Assembly (NCBI GenBank): GCA_910578075.1
Contig: CAJTPK010000012.1
Location: 22,499 to 86,498 of the forward strand
DNA: 64,000 bases
Direction of reading: 5' to 3'
From: an uncultured Muribaculaceae bacterium
GTDB lineage: Bacteria; Bacteroidota; Bacteroidia; Bacteroidales; Muribaculaceae
Of this stretch, positions 42,878 to 51,914 are shown in pieces. A program made the position numbers and the translations under genes. Positions within the stretch are counted from its first letter, which is position 1, and every line of letters begins with the position of its first letter. The notes under the pieces were generated by a model, which was not told the DNA's origin, searched no databases, and saw only the letters and a list, made by a program, of their open reading frames with translations.

Positions 42878-44665
42878 ATGCTTAAGAAATTTTTCCTTAA
42901 TACCCTCTCTTCATTTGTCGGGGCATGGATTGCTATTATCCTCTTCGGTATTGTCGGTGTTGTTGTTGCGGTAGGATTGGTAGCTCGCGTGCAAGGCAGT
43001 GACGCTACTCAAAGTATAAAGAAACATTCGATTCTCACATTGGATCTGAATGGAACAATTGTGGAATCCGAGACACCGACTTCACTTGACTATACAAGTC
43101 TTGTTTCAGGCTCTATTGAGAAGCCGCAGACTTTGAATGTAATAGTGGAGGGATTAAAGGAGGGTGCTGTCAATAGCGATATTGATGCTTTATACCTAAA
43201 ATGCGGTGTGGCAGCAGCTTCCCCGGCAACATTTAATGCCATACGGGATGCTGTCGCTGAGTTTCGTAAATCAGGTAAAAAGGTATATGCATATGGTGAT
43301 GCCTACACACTCGGCACATATTATGTAGCGTCTGCAGCAGACAAAATATATCTGAATCCCTACGGCCAATTAGCTATACAGGGTCTTGGATCAACATCGA
43401 TGTATCTGAAAGGCTTGTTTGATAAACTTGGCATCCAATTTCAAGTGGTAAAAGTCGGTACATTTAAATCTGCTGTAGAGCCATACATCACTTCGGATAT
43501 GAGTCAACCAGCAAGAGCGCAGCTTGATACTTTGTTCGGCGCGATGTGGGGATACATGAAAGACGGTATCTGTGATAATCGTAAGAAACTCTCATCCGAA
43601 AAGATCGATTCATTGGTAAACAATGGTCTGGTATTCTCCTCTGCAAATGAGGCTGTGAAAAATGGTCTTGTTGATGATGCCGTATATGAACGTACGATGG
43701 ATGAGCGTCTTGCGAAATTCATCGGTGTAGAGAAGAAGAAACTTAATTTTGTCTCAGTCTCCACCCTTGTCGGTCAAGTTCCTTGGACAGATGCTTACAA
43801 CAGCAAGAACCGTATAGCGGTTTTATACGCTACAGGTGAGATTGTTGATGGTGCTTCTACCGGAATTAATTATCAGAAGCTCGTGCCGATAATCACACAA
43901 CTTGCTGATGATGACAATGTAAAAGGACTGGTTCTTAGAGTGAATTCTCCTGGAGGTTCTGCGTTTGGTAGTGACCAGATAGGAGAGGCGTTAGATTATT
44001 TCCAGTCTAAAAAGAAACCACTTGCAGTTTCAATGGGTGATTATGCCGCTTCCGGCGGTTACTGGATCTCTTGTTGTGCGGATAAGATTTATGCGGATCC
44101 TTTGACAATCACCGGCTCGATAGGAATATTTGGTCTCATTCCAAATGCCAAAGGTCTTGCTGATAAACTTGGTGTAAATCCGCAAAGCGTGTCTACTAAT
44201 CCTGCGGCAAATTTCCCGACTATGTATGAGCCTATGGATGAAAGACAACTTGGCATAATGCAGAGATACGTGGAGAATGGTTATGATCGATTTGTGAAGC
44301 GAGTTGCCAAGGGTCGCAAAATGTCGGAAAATAAAGTTAGACTGATAGCTGAAGGTCGTGTATGGAACGCTATCAAAGCCAAAGAGATAGGACTTGTAGA
44401 TTCGTTGGGATCTCTTGGGGATGCGATAGAATGGACAGCTGGAAAGGCAGACGTTCTCAAGAAATATGAGATTGCCGTCTATCCTGTTTTCGAACCATCT
44501 TTCTGGGACATGCTTCCAGCAGGAGAGATTGAAATGGCGAAACTGATGAAAGGCTCTAAATCTGTAGATCTTACAGAAGTGGGTATTAACTTTATAGAGA
44601 AGGTAATCAGAAGGAATCAGGTTCAAGCCCGTATGCCGGAATTTAATGTGACCCTTTGCAATTGA
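42878..44665 (+). CDS. sppA: Signal peptide peptidase SppA, long (67K) type
   Basis: A 595-residue inner-membrane serine protease with one N-terminal anchor (residues 14-37). Two ClpP-like halves are present. The catalytic dyad is split between them: Lys197 in KVGTFKSAVEP (N-half) and Ser392 in YAASGGYW (C-half), as in E. coli SppA. LRVNSPGGSAFGSD and TGSIGIFG flank the site. It degrades cleaved signal peptides in the membrane. Sits between glmM and lpxK. Confidence 0.94.
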   Translation: MLKKFFLNTLSSFVGAWIAIILFGIVGVVVAVGLVARVQGSDATQSIKKHSILTLDLNGTIVESETPTSLDYTSLVSGSIEKPQTLNVIVEGLKEGAVNSDIDALYLKCGVAAASPATFNAIRDAVAEFRKSGKKVYAYGDAYTLGTYYVASAADKIYLNPYGQLAIQGLGSTSMYLKGLFDKLGIQFQVVKVGTFKSAVEPYITSDMSQPARAQLDTLFGAMWGYMKDGICDNRKKLSSEKIDSLVNNGLVFSSANEAVKNGLVDDAVYERTMDERLAKFIGVEKKKLNFVSVSTLVGQVPWTDAYNSKNRIAVLYATGEIVDGASTGINYQKLVPIITQLADDDNVKGLVLRVNSPGGSAFGSDQIGEALDYFQSKKKPLAVSMGDYAASGGYWISCCADKIYADPLTITGSIGIFGLIPNAKGLADKLGVNPQSVSTNPAANFPTMYEPMDERQLGIMQRYVENGYDRFVKRVAKGRKMSENKVRLIAEGRVWNAIKAKEIGLVDSLGSLGDAIEWTAGKADVLKKYEIAVYPVFEPSFWDMLPAGEIEMAKLMKGSKSVDLTEVGINFIEKVIRRNQVQARMPEFNVTLCN

Positions 44666-44705
44666 AGTTCCGTGTAGTGTGAATTATGTTTAATTAGGTA
44701 TTTAC

Positions 44706-45803
44706 ATGACAGCTGAGACAAGAAATAAAATATTGAAATATGTTTTAACTCCCTTTTCATGGATCTATGGGGGGATCACAGCTGTACGCAATTGGATGTT
44801 TGACAACAAAATCCTTCCTCAGGAGGAGTTTGATGTGCCAATTGTCAGTGTAGGTAATCTGACAGTGGGCGGAACCGGTAAAACCCCGCATACCGAATAC
44901 ATCGTAGGCATGCTTGCGATGGATTATAACACTGCTGTATTGAGCAGAGGGTATAAACGCAAGACAAAAGGATTTCTTATGGCAAACTCCAATAGTACGC
45001 CTGACAGTATTGGTGATGAGCCGTTGCAGATTTTTCGTAAATTCGGCTCCAGAGTGAAAGTTGCCGTATGTGAGGATCGTAGAAAAGGGATACGGGAGCT
45101 GATCAAACAGTTTCCAAACGTGGAGCTTATCGTTCTCGATGATGCGTTCCAACATAGGTATGTTAAGCCGAAGGTCTCTGTTCTTCTTATGGATTATAAC
45201 CGTCCGCTATACGAGGATCATCTACTGCCTCTTGGAAGACTCCGGGAGAGCCCTCACCAGATCAATCGTGCTGACATGGTTGTGGTAACCAAGTGTCCAC
45301 ATGATATAATGCCATTGGATTTTCGTCTTGTGCAGAAACATCTCGACTTGATGAAGTTTCAGAAGCTGTATTTTTCGAGATATACATATGGAGGCCTGCT
45401 TCCTGTATTTCCAGATGACGAGCCTTACAATGTCTCTCTTGCCGAATTAACGCGAAGTGACTCTGTATTGCTTCTAAGTGGAATTGCAAATCCGCGTGGA
45501 TTTGTGCGTCATTTCAAGAGTTATCCTTTTAAAATAAAGGTATGTCACTTTCCTGATCACCATAATTTTTCAAGGGATGACCTGACAAACATTGAAAAAA
45601 TGTTTGACTCATTATCGGGTGAGCATAAGATAATCTTGACGACGGAGAAGGATGCGGTTCGATTGGCATATAATCCTTATTTCCCTACACGATTAAAAAA
45701 AATGACCTATTTTATGCCAATCGCTGTCAAGATGATCAATGGTCTTGAGAATGCAGACTTCATATCGGATCTGAAAAAAGCTATAGACAGCACAACAGAC
45801 TGA
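44706..45803 (+). CDS. lpxK: Tetraacyldisaccharide 4'-kinase
   Basis: A 365-residue membrane-associated kinase that phosphorylates the 4' position of the lipid A precursor. The N-terminal hydrophobic helix (LTPFSWIYGGITAVRNWMFD) docks on the membrane. The P-loop is GGTGKTP at 55-61, followed by LSRGYKRKTKGF, IGDEPLQIFRKF, LDDAFQHRYVKP and LPLGRLRE. The C-terminal part has LLLSGIANPRGF and FPDHHNFS. All family marks are intact, so lipid A is made in this organism. In Bacteroides the 4' phosphate is often removed later. Confidence 0.95.
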   Translation: MTAETRNKILKYVLTPFSWIYGGITAVRNWMFDNKILPQEEFDVPIVSVGNLTVGGTGKTPHTEYIVGMLAMDYNTAVLSRGYKRKTKGFLMANSNSTPDSIGDEPLQIFRKFGSRVKVAVCEDRRKGIRELIKQFPNVELIVLDDAFQHRYVKPKVSVLLMDYNRPLYEDHLLPLGRLRESPHQINRADMVVVTKCPHDIMPLDFRLVQKHLDLMKFQKLYFSRYTYGGLLPVFPDDEPYNVSLAELTRSDSVLLLSGIANPRGFVRHFKSYPFKIKVCHFPDHHNFSRDDLTNIEKMFDSLSGEHKIILTTEKDAVRLAYNPYFPTRLKKMTYFMPIAVKMINGLENADFISDLKKAIDSTTD

Positions 45804-45939
45804 TACTTTTTCACGTTGCTGTTGTTATAATATTACTAATGAAGTTGTTTAAGCAACTACAATTGAAATTGATCAAATTATATAATTATAAGCAGCTGTT
45901 TAATATGAACAGCCTGATATAACCCTAAATCGATAACAA

Positions 45940-46764
45940 ATGGAAAAATCTTATTTGGAAAAAATCAAGGAAACCGCTGCGTTTATTCGCGCGGAAGTGG
46001 GAGAGCTTCCCAAAATAGGAATCATACTTGGCACAGGTCTTGGAGATCTTGTGAATCATATAGAAATATCTAAAGAGATAGATTATCATAGCATTCCCAA
46101 TTTCCCTGTTTCAACAGTAGAGGGACATTCCGGAAAACTTATTTTCGGTAATCTCGGTGGAAAATATATAATGGCGATGCAGGGCCGTTTCCATTATTAT
46201 GAAGGTTATGATATGAAGGAGGTTACTTTCCCTGTGCGAGTTATGAAGGAAATCGGTGTCGATACATTATTTGTAAGTAACGCAGCCGGGGGAATGAACA
46301 AGGAGTTCAAGGTTGGTGATGTCATGATTATCACTGATCATATCAATCTGTTCCCGGAGAATCCATTAAGAGGAAAGAACTATAACGAGCTCGGTCCTCG
46401 TTTCCCCGCAATGACAGAGGCGTATTCAGCTGCATTGATCAATATGGCTGACGATATAGCACGTGAGGATAATATAAGGTTGATGCATGGTGTATATGTT
46501 GGTACTCCTGGTCCTACTTTTGAAACTCCCGCCGAATATGAATATTTCCATATAATTGGTGGAGACGCAGTCGGTATGTCGACAGTTCCTGAGGTGATTG
46601 TCGCAAATCATGCAGGCATGAGAGTCTTCGGAGTGTCTGTTATAACAGATCTCGGTGGTAAGGATATTAAGGAAGTTCCGACGCATGAGGAGGTACAGAA
46701 AGCGGCAGTCAAGGCTCAGCCGGTAATGACTACGGTTATTAAACAAATGCTCGCAAGAATCTGA
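45940..46764 (+). CDS. Purine nucleoside phosphorylase (class I, PunA type)
   Basis: A 274-residue trimeric-type PNP splitting inosine and guanosine with phosphate. IGIILGTGLGD near 27, phosphate-binding STVEGHSGKL near 60, MQGRFHYYEGY with the Arg and His, VSNAAGGMN near 114, the purine-binding TPGPTFETPAEYEYF with its Glu, GMSTVPE, and SVITDLGG, where the N of the base site is replaced by D. thiL follows four bases later, an odd but tight pairing. A 136-base gap upstream holds a small hairpin (AGTTG/CAACT at 45843-45858) and no clear promoter. Confidence 0.92.
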   Translation: MEKSYLEKIKETAAFIRAEVGELPKIGIILGTGLGDLVNHIEISKEIDYHSIPNFPVSTVEGHSGKLIFGNLGGKYIMAMQGRFHYYEGYDMKEVTFPVRVMKEIGVDTLFVSNAAGGMNKEFKVGDVMIITDHINLFPENPLRGKNYNELGPRFPAMTEAYSAALINMADDIAREDNIRLMHGVYVGTPGPTFETPAEYEYFHIIGGDAVGMSTVPEVIVANHAGMRVFGVSVITDLGGKDIKEVPTHEEVQKAAVKAQPVMTTVIKQMLARI

Positions 46765-46768
46765 TTGA

Positions 46769-47809
46769 ATGGAATCTAAACAAACAGAAATATCAAGTAT
46801 TGGTGAGTTTGGTCTTATTGACCGGCTCACCAAAAACTTTCCTTTAAGGAATGAGTCTTCTTTAAAGGGAGTAGGAGATGATGCCGCAGTTCTTGAATAT
46901 GGCGACAAGGAGATATTGGTGACCACTGATCTGCTGCTTGAAGGTATTCATTTTGATTTAAGATACGTCCCTCTAAAACATCTTGGATATAAGGCTGCTG
47001 TTGTCAATTTCAGCGATGTTTATGCGATGAATGGCTGCCCTAAGCAGATAACAGTGAGCCTCGGTGTGTCAAGCCGTTTCACAGTCGAGCATATTGAGGA
47101 ACTGTATTCCGGTATCCGGCTTGCTTGTGAAATCTATGGTGTCGATCTTGTAGGTGGTGACACCTCGGCATCTGTTACCGGATTGGTTATCAGCGTTACA
47201 TGTATCGGAGAGGCTGAGAAAGAGAATATAGTGTATCGTAATGGCGCGAAAGAGACAGACCTGATTTGTGTCAGTGGTGATCTCGGGGCTGCATATATGG
47301 GTCTTCAGCTTCTCGAAAGGGAGAATAAGGTTGCGGCAGGTGCAAAAGAAGGCGAGGAGTTTCAACCTGATTTTGCAGGGAAAGAGTATATCTTGGAGCG
47401 TCAGTTAAAACCTGAGGCAAGAAAGGACGTGATTTCCTCTCTAAAGGAAAATGGTATCAAACCAACAGCGATGATGGATGTAAGTGATGGTCTTTCATCA
47501 GAATTACTTCATATATGCAAATCATCTGATGTCGGATGTCGCGTTTATGAGGATAAGATTCCGATTGACTATCAAACTGCGGTCATGGCTGAAGAGTTGA
47601 ATATGAACCTTGTAATGACTGCTATGAATGGAGGTGAAGATTACGAACTTCTGTTTACTGTGCCGTTGACTGATCACGATAAAATTAACAAGATTAAAGG
47701 GGTTAGTGTAATCGGGTATATAACAAAGCCGGAACTTGGAGCTGCGATGGTGACACGTGACGGGAAAGAGATACCAGTTACCGCGCAGGGTTGGAATGCA
47801 TTCTCATAA
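46769..47809 (+). CDS. thiL: Thiamine-monophosphate kinase
   Basis: A 346-residue PurM-fold kinase converting thiamine monophosphate to the diphosphate. Motifs: GVGDDAAV near 33, TTDLLLEGIHFDL near 53 (metal site), NFSDVYAMNG, LVGGDTSAS, SGDLGAAYMG, MMDVSDGLSSEL and NGGEDYELLF near 291. Family length is about 320-350. No TPP riboswitch is upstream and no other thiamine gene is near, so it is expressed with PNP. Confidence 0.94.
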   Translation: MESKQTEISSIGEFGLIDRLTKNFPLRNESSLKGVGDDAAVLEYGDKEILVTTDLLLEGIHFDLRYVPLKHLGYKAAVVNFSDVYAMNGCPKQITVSLGVSSRFTVEHIEELYSGIRLACEIYGVDLVGGDTSASVTGLVISVTCIGEAEKENIVYRNGAKETDLICVSGDLGAAYMGLQLLERENKVAAGAKEGEEFQPDFAGKEYILERQLKPEARKDVISSLKENGIKPTAMMDVSDGLSSELLHICKSSDVGCRVYEDKIPIDYQTAVMAEELNMNLVMTAMNGGEDYELLFTVPLTDHDKINKIKGVSVIGYITKPELGAAMVTRDGKEIPVTAQGWNAFS

Positions 47810-47812
47810 AGG

Positions 47813-47861
47813 TTATTTAACATAGAATATTGCATTTTAAGTTAAATAAGTGCTATTTTTG
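47813..47861. promoter_or_regulatory. Inverted repeat and -7 box upstream of the Bat operon
   Basis: TTATTTAAC (47813-47821) and GTTAAATAA (47841-47849) are perfect nine-base arms 19 bases apart. A TATTTTTG box follows at 47854-47861, with a near -33 ATTG at 47829-47832. The dyad covers the -33 region, a place for a repressor or activator. Confidence 0.5.
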
Positions 47862-47876
47862 CATTTCGAATGGTAA

Positions 47877-47892
47877 AGGCATGTTTATGCCT
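47877..47892 (+). promoter_or_regulatory. Leader hairpin of the Bat operon
   Basis: AGGCAT, loop GTTT, ATGCCT. It lies in the roughly 105-base untranslated leader of moxR; no T run follows. Confidence 0.45.
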
Positions 47893-47975
47893 CACCCAAG
47901 ATTGAGTAAAGTTGTCCGTCTCATAAAATGTAGCATTAGAGATGGCTTGATTAAAAACTGAATTTATTAAATAAA

Positions 47976-48971
47976 ATGGAGGAAACCGTTAATATCAGGG
48001 AGCTGAATGATCTGATAGCTTCCAAAAGCAATTTTGTAAGCATGATCCGCACAGGTATGGACCGAAGGATTGTTGGTCAGAAACACCTTGTCGATTCATT
48101 ACTTATAGCCTTACTATGCAACGGGCATGTTCTGCTCGAGGGTGTTCCCGGATTGGCTAAGACTTTAGCTATAAAGACACTTGCCAATCTTGTATCTGCT
48201 AAATACAGTAGAGTTCAGTTCACGCCGGATCTTCTCCCTGCGGATGTTGTGGGCACGCTGATATACAGTGTCAAGAAAGAGACATTTGAAGTTAAAAAAG
48301 GACCGATCTTCGCAAATTTTGTTCTTGCCGATGAGATAAACCGTGCGCCCGCAAAAGTGCAGAGTGCATTGCTTGAGGCTATGCAGGAACGCCAGGTAAC
48401 AATCGGTGACGATACATTTAAGCTTCCTGATCCGTTCCTGGTTATGGCAACTCAAAACCCGATAGAGCAGGAGGGTACATATCCGCTTCCGGAAGCGCAG
48501 GTTGACCGATTCCTCCTGAAAGTTGTAATAGGTTATCCCAACAAGGAGGAGGAGAAGATTATCATCAGACAGAATATAAGAGGCCAGCAGTCTGCTGTCA
48601 ATCCGATCATTGACCCCCGAGAGATTGTTGAGGTTCAGAAGATCGTTGAGAAAATCTATCTTGATGAAAAAATAGAGAATTATATCGTCGATATAGTATT
48701 TGCTACCCGTCAGCCCTCTAAATTCGGCTTGAATGATTTGCAGAGTATTATCTCATTCGGAGCTTCTCCACGCGCATCTATAAGTCTTGCTTTGGCATCT
48801 CGTGCATATGCTTTCCTACAGGGAAGGGGTTATGTGATTCCTGAGGATGTGAGAGCTGTGTGTCATGATGTGCTTCGCCATAGAATCGGCTTGACATATG
48901 AGGCCGAGGCCAATAATATTGGTACAGATGAGGTTATAACCGATATTCTCGACAAGGTGGTTGTTCCCTGA
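47976..48971 (+). CDS. MoxR-family AAA+ ATPase
   Basis: A 331-residue AAA+ protein of the MoxR clade. Walker A GVPGLAKT at 56-63, Walker B VLADEINRAPAKVQ near 110, sensor 1 ATQNPIEQEGTYPLPEAQVDRF near 150, and GASPRAS for sensor 2. MoxR proteins act as chaperones or activators of partner VWA proteins. Here the partners are the DUF58 and BatA/BatB proteins encoded just downstream. First gene of a nine-gene operon reaching 57321. Confidence 0.95.
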   Translation: MEETVNIRELNDLIASKSNFVSMIRTGMDRRIVGQKHLVDSLLIALLCNGHVLLEGVPGLAKTLAIKTLANLVSAKYSRVQFTPDLLPADVVGTLIYSVKKETFEVKKGPIFANFVLADEINRAPAKVQSALLEAMQERQVTIGDDTFKLPDPFLVMATQNPIEQEGTYPLPEAQVDRFLLKVVIGYPNKEEEKIIIRQNIRGQQSAVNPIIDPREIVEVQKIVEKIYLDEKIENYIVDIVFATRQPSKFGLNDLQSIISFGASPRASISLALASRAYAFLQGRGYVIPEDVRAVCHDVLRHRIGLTYEAEANNIGTDEVITDILDKVVVP

Positions 48972-49010
48972 TAAGAATTGGGGTTGAAGACAACACATTT
49001 TACATTTACA

Positions 49011-49886
49011 ATGGAAGCGAAAGAACTGTTAAAAAAGATTCGCAAGATTGAAATCAAGACCCGTGGCCTGAGTCAAAATATCTTTGCCGGAGAATATCAC
49101 AGCGCGTTCAAGGGACGAGGCATGATATTCTCAGAGGTGCGGGAATATCAGCCGGGTGATGATATCCGCGATATTGACTGGAACGTGACTGCGCGACAGA
49201 ATAAACCGTATGTCAAGGTTTATGAGGAGGAGCGTGAGCTTACGGTTATGCTTCTTGTGGATGTGAGCGGAAGCCGCAATTTCGGTGCCTGTGGAGAAAT
49301 AAAGAAGGAGAGAATGGCTGAAATAGCCGCGACTCTTGCTTTCTCTTCGATCCAGAATAATGACAAGGTAGGTGTTATATTTTTCAGTGATAAGATTGAA
49401 AAATTTATCCCACCCAAAAAGGGTAAAAAGCATATTCTGCTTATTATCCGTGAAATCATAGGTTTTGAGCCGGAGAGCACTGGCACCAATATAGATGTTG
49501 CATTGCAGTTCATGACCAATGCTATCAAGAAACGGTGTTCCGCATTCCTGATCAGTGATTTCATTGATGAGCATGATTATTTCAAAAGCATGTCCATAGC
49601 CAATCGGAAGCACGATCTTGCTTCAATACAGGTTTATGACAAACGGGATGCAGAGATGCCTAATGTCGGGCTTGTGAGAATCCGTGATATCGAAACCGGA
49701 CATGACAGGTGGATTGATACTTCTTCAGCATCTGTCAGGAAAGCATACGCAAAATCCTGGTATGACAGACAACAGAAACTCGTTTCAACAACAACAAGAA
49801 GTGGTGTTGATCTTGCGTCTGTAACAACAGATGAAGATTATGTCAAAGCACTTTTGGGTTTGTTCAGGCGTAGAGGAGCGAGGTAG
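49011..49886 (+). CDS. DUF58 protein
   Basis: A 291-residue soluble protein. The DUF58 core GRGMIFSEVREYQPGDDIRDIDW is followed by TARQNKPYVKVYEEERELTVMLLVD. A VWA-like fold follows with the metal-site motif DVSGSRNFG, and SDFID later. DUF58 proteins are the usual client of MoxR ATPases. The ATG at 49011 is preferred over a TTG-type start 11 codons upstream. Confidence 0.9.
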   Translation: MEAKELLKKIRKIEIKTRGLSQNIFAGEYHSAFKGRGMIFSEVREYQPGDDIRDIDWNVTARQNKPYVKVYEEERELTVMLLVDVSGSRNFGACGEIKKERMAEIAATLAFSSIQNNDKVGVIFFSDKIEKFIPPKKGKKHILLIIREIIGFEPESTGTNIDVALQFMTNAIKKRCSAFLISDFIDEHDYFKSMSIANRKHDLASIQVYDKRDAEMPNVGLVRIRDIETGHDRWIDTSSASVRKAYAKSWYDRQQKLVSTTTRSGVDLASVTTDEDYVKALLGLFRRRGAR

Positions 49887-49915
49887 TTTTATTGTCAAAG
49901 CTTATTTTTATTTAA

Positions 49916-50899
49916 ATGAGGCATTGTAAAATAATATTGATATTGGTGTTGTCGCTGATGTCTGTGATGCAGGTACAGGCATCACAGACATTGGTAAAGG
50001 CAAAGCTGGATTCAACAATACTCATGATGGGAAAGATGACTCATCTAAGAGTATCAGTAGATCAAGATAAGGGAGCCAAAGGCACGTTTCCTATATTCTC
50101 GCAGCTTAAAGAAAACGGGATTGTAGGAGTATGTGGTGATAGTGTTGAATTGCGTAGCCCTGTCAAACAAGATACATCAGAAAAAGCCGGACGTCTGCAT
50201 ATTGAATATACAATCCCGGTCCAGTCTTTTGATTCGGGATATTACCGATTACCTGAAATCGCGTTTGTAACAGGTCGAGACACCGCATTTTCCAATGCTG
50301 TAGCTTTAAAAGTTGTGCCGGTTATGGTAGATGCAAATACTCCCATTGATGATTATGCGAATGTCGCAGATCCGGAGAATGCATCCATATTTGATGCTGT
50401 GCCTGATTGGATTCTTGATTATTGGTGGATATTGCTTATTATATTACTTGCCATATGTGCCGGAATATATTTATGGTCTCGTTATAGGAAAGAAGGTTCC
50501 ATACTTGGCAAGAAACCAGAACCTACGCCTTATGAAGTGGCTTCCGCTGCATTGAGGGAATTGAAATCCAAAAAATTATGGGAACAGGGCATGGAGAAAG
50601 AGTATTTCACCGAGCTCACAGACATCATCCGTGTCTATCTATACGGCAGATTTGGTATAAATGCAATGGAAATGACGTCCCGTCAGATTTTGGGTTCTCT
50701 TAAAAATAATAAAGAGACAAAGGATAAGCGGGAATATATACGTCAAATTGTGAATATGGCGGATTTTGTGAAATTTGCCAAAGTCAGGCCATTGCCGGAA
50801 GATAATATCGCATCTTATGACAATGCAGTGAAGTTTGTTGAGGAAACCAAGCCTCTGCCACCGGTTGAGGATCAAGATAAGAAGGGAGGTGAGTCATGA
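49916..50899 (+). CDS. Bat-operon membrane protein of unknown function
   Basis: A 327-residue protein with a signal peptide (cut near VQA-SQ). A periplasmic beta-rich domain (residues 25-160, including LHIEYTIPVQSFDSGYYRLPEI) resembles part of BatD. One membrane helix follows (ILDYWWILLIILLAICAGIYLW, about 163-186). The cytoplasmic helical domain contains PYEVASAALRELKSKKLWEQG and YFTELTDIIRVYLYGRFGI, as in DUF4381/BatD C-termini. Overlaps batA by four bases. Confidence 0.8.
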   Translation: MRHCKIILILVLSLMSVMQVQASQTLVKAKLDSTILMMGKMTHLRVSVDQDKGAKGTFPIFSQLKENGIVGVCGDSVELRSPVKQDTSEKAGRLHIEYTIPVQSFDSGYYRLPEIAFVTGRDTAFSNAVALKVVPVMVDANTPIDDYANVADPENASIFDAVPDWILDYWWILLIILLAICAGIYLWSRYRKEGSILGKKPEPTPYEVASAALRELKSKKLWEQGMEKEYFTELTDIIRVYLYGRFGINAMEMTSRQILGSLKNNKETKDKREYIRQIVNMADFVKFAKVRPLPEDNIASYDNAVKFVEETKPLPPVEDQDKKGGES

Positions 50900-51873
50900 T
50901 GTTCAAGCATCCGTACATTCTGTTCTTCCTGATAATTATCATTCCCTTGGTTGGATGGTATATTTGGAAATGGCGCAATTCAAATCCATCGATGGGATTG
51001 TCAACTACTCGTGCCTTCAACGGTATTCCAACTTCATGGAAAGTTTATGTGATGCATTTATGCTTTGCATTGCAAATTATTGCTGTCGGATCTATTATTG
51101 TCGCACTTGCCCGTCCTCAAACTCATGATTCAAAGAGAACATCAAGAGTAGAAGGTACCGATATTGTACTTGCTATAGATATTTCAAGTTCAATGCTTGC
51201 AAATGACTTGAAACCTACTCGTTTTGACGCGGCGAAGGAAGTTGCTCAAAAGTTTGTGAATCAGAGAACCGATGACAATATCGGTCTGGTCGTTTTTTCA
51301 GGAGAGAGCTTATCACTTATGCCTCTCACAAATGACAAGCCGACATTGATAAATGCTATTGGTAATGTAAAAACCGGATTGTTAAATGATGGAACTGCAA
51401 TTGGTGACGGATTATCAAGTGCGATCAATCGCCTGACGTCAGGAAAAGCTAAGTCCAAGAGTATAATTTTGCTTACAGACGGTACAAACAATGCCGGAGA
51501 TGTGGCTCCTGCAACAGCCGCGCAAATTGCAAAACAGAAAGGAATAAAGATCTATACAATTGGAGTAGGCACCAATGGCAGTATTCAGATCACTGATCCT
51601 TATGGTTTCTCTACTACCACAATGGAGACTAAAATCGATGAAGGTGCATTAAAGGATATTGCAAGTATTACAAAGGGGAAATATTTCCGAGCCACAGATT
51701 CCCGAATGCTCAGGGATATATTTTCAGAGATTGATTCTTTGGAAAAAACGACACTTGATGTCAATAAAATAATGCGTACTGAGGAGAATTTCATGCCATG
51801 GATATTTATAGCTCTGTGCGCGTTGTCTCTGCAATTGTTATTAAGATATACTTTGCTCCGAAGGATACCTTGA
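50896..51873 (+). CDS. batA: Aerotolerance protein BatA (VWA domain)
   Basis: A 325-residue protein with two N-terminal hydrophobic segments (residues 5-20 and 55-75) and a C-terminal one (about 300-320), enclosing a von Willebrand A domain facing the periplasm. The metal-ion-dependent adhesion site is intact: DISSS from Asp95, with T and D supplied by DGTAIGDG and LLTDGTNNAGD. The Bat proteins were named for aerotolerance in Bacteroides fragilis; the mechanism is unsettled. Confidence 0.92.
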   Translation: MMFKHPYILFFLIIIIPLVGWYIWKWRNSNPSMGLSTTRAFNGIPTSWKVYVMHLCFALQIIAVGSIIVALARPQTHDSKRTSRVEGTDIVLAIDISSSMLANDLKPTRFDAAKEVAQKFVNQRTDDNIGLVVFSGESLSLMPLTNDKPTLINAIGNVKTGLLNDGTAIGDGLSSAINRLTSGKAKSKSIILLTDGTNNAGDVAPATAAQIAKQKGIKIYTIGVGTNGSIQITDPYGFSTTTMETKIDEGALKDIASITKGKYFRATDSRMLRDIFSEIDSLEKTTLDVNKIMRTEENFMPWIFIALCALSLQLLLRYTLLRRIP

Positions 51874-51914
51874 TGGAAGGTCTTCGGATTGTGTAGTGTA
51901 AAAAACGATAGAAC

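Noticed and set aside
46600..46769. TPP riboswitch before thiL
   Set aside because: Only four bases separate thiL from the PNP gene and no THI-box pattern was found.
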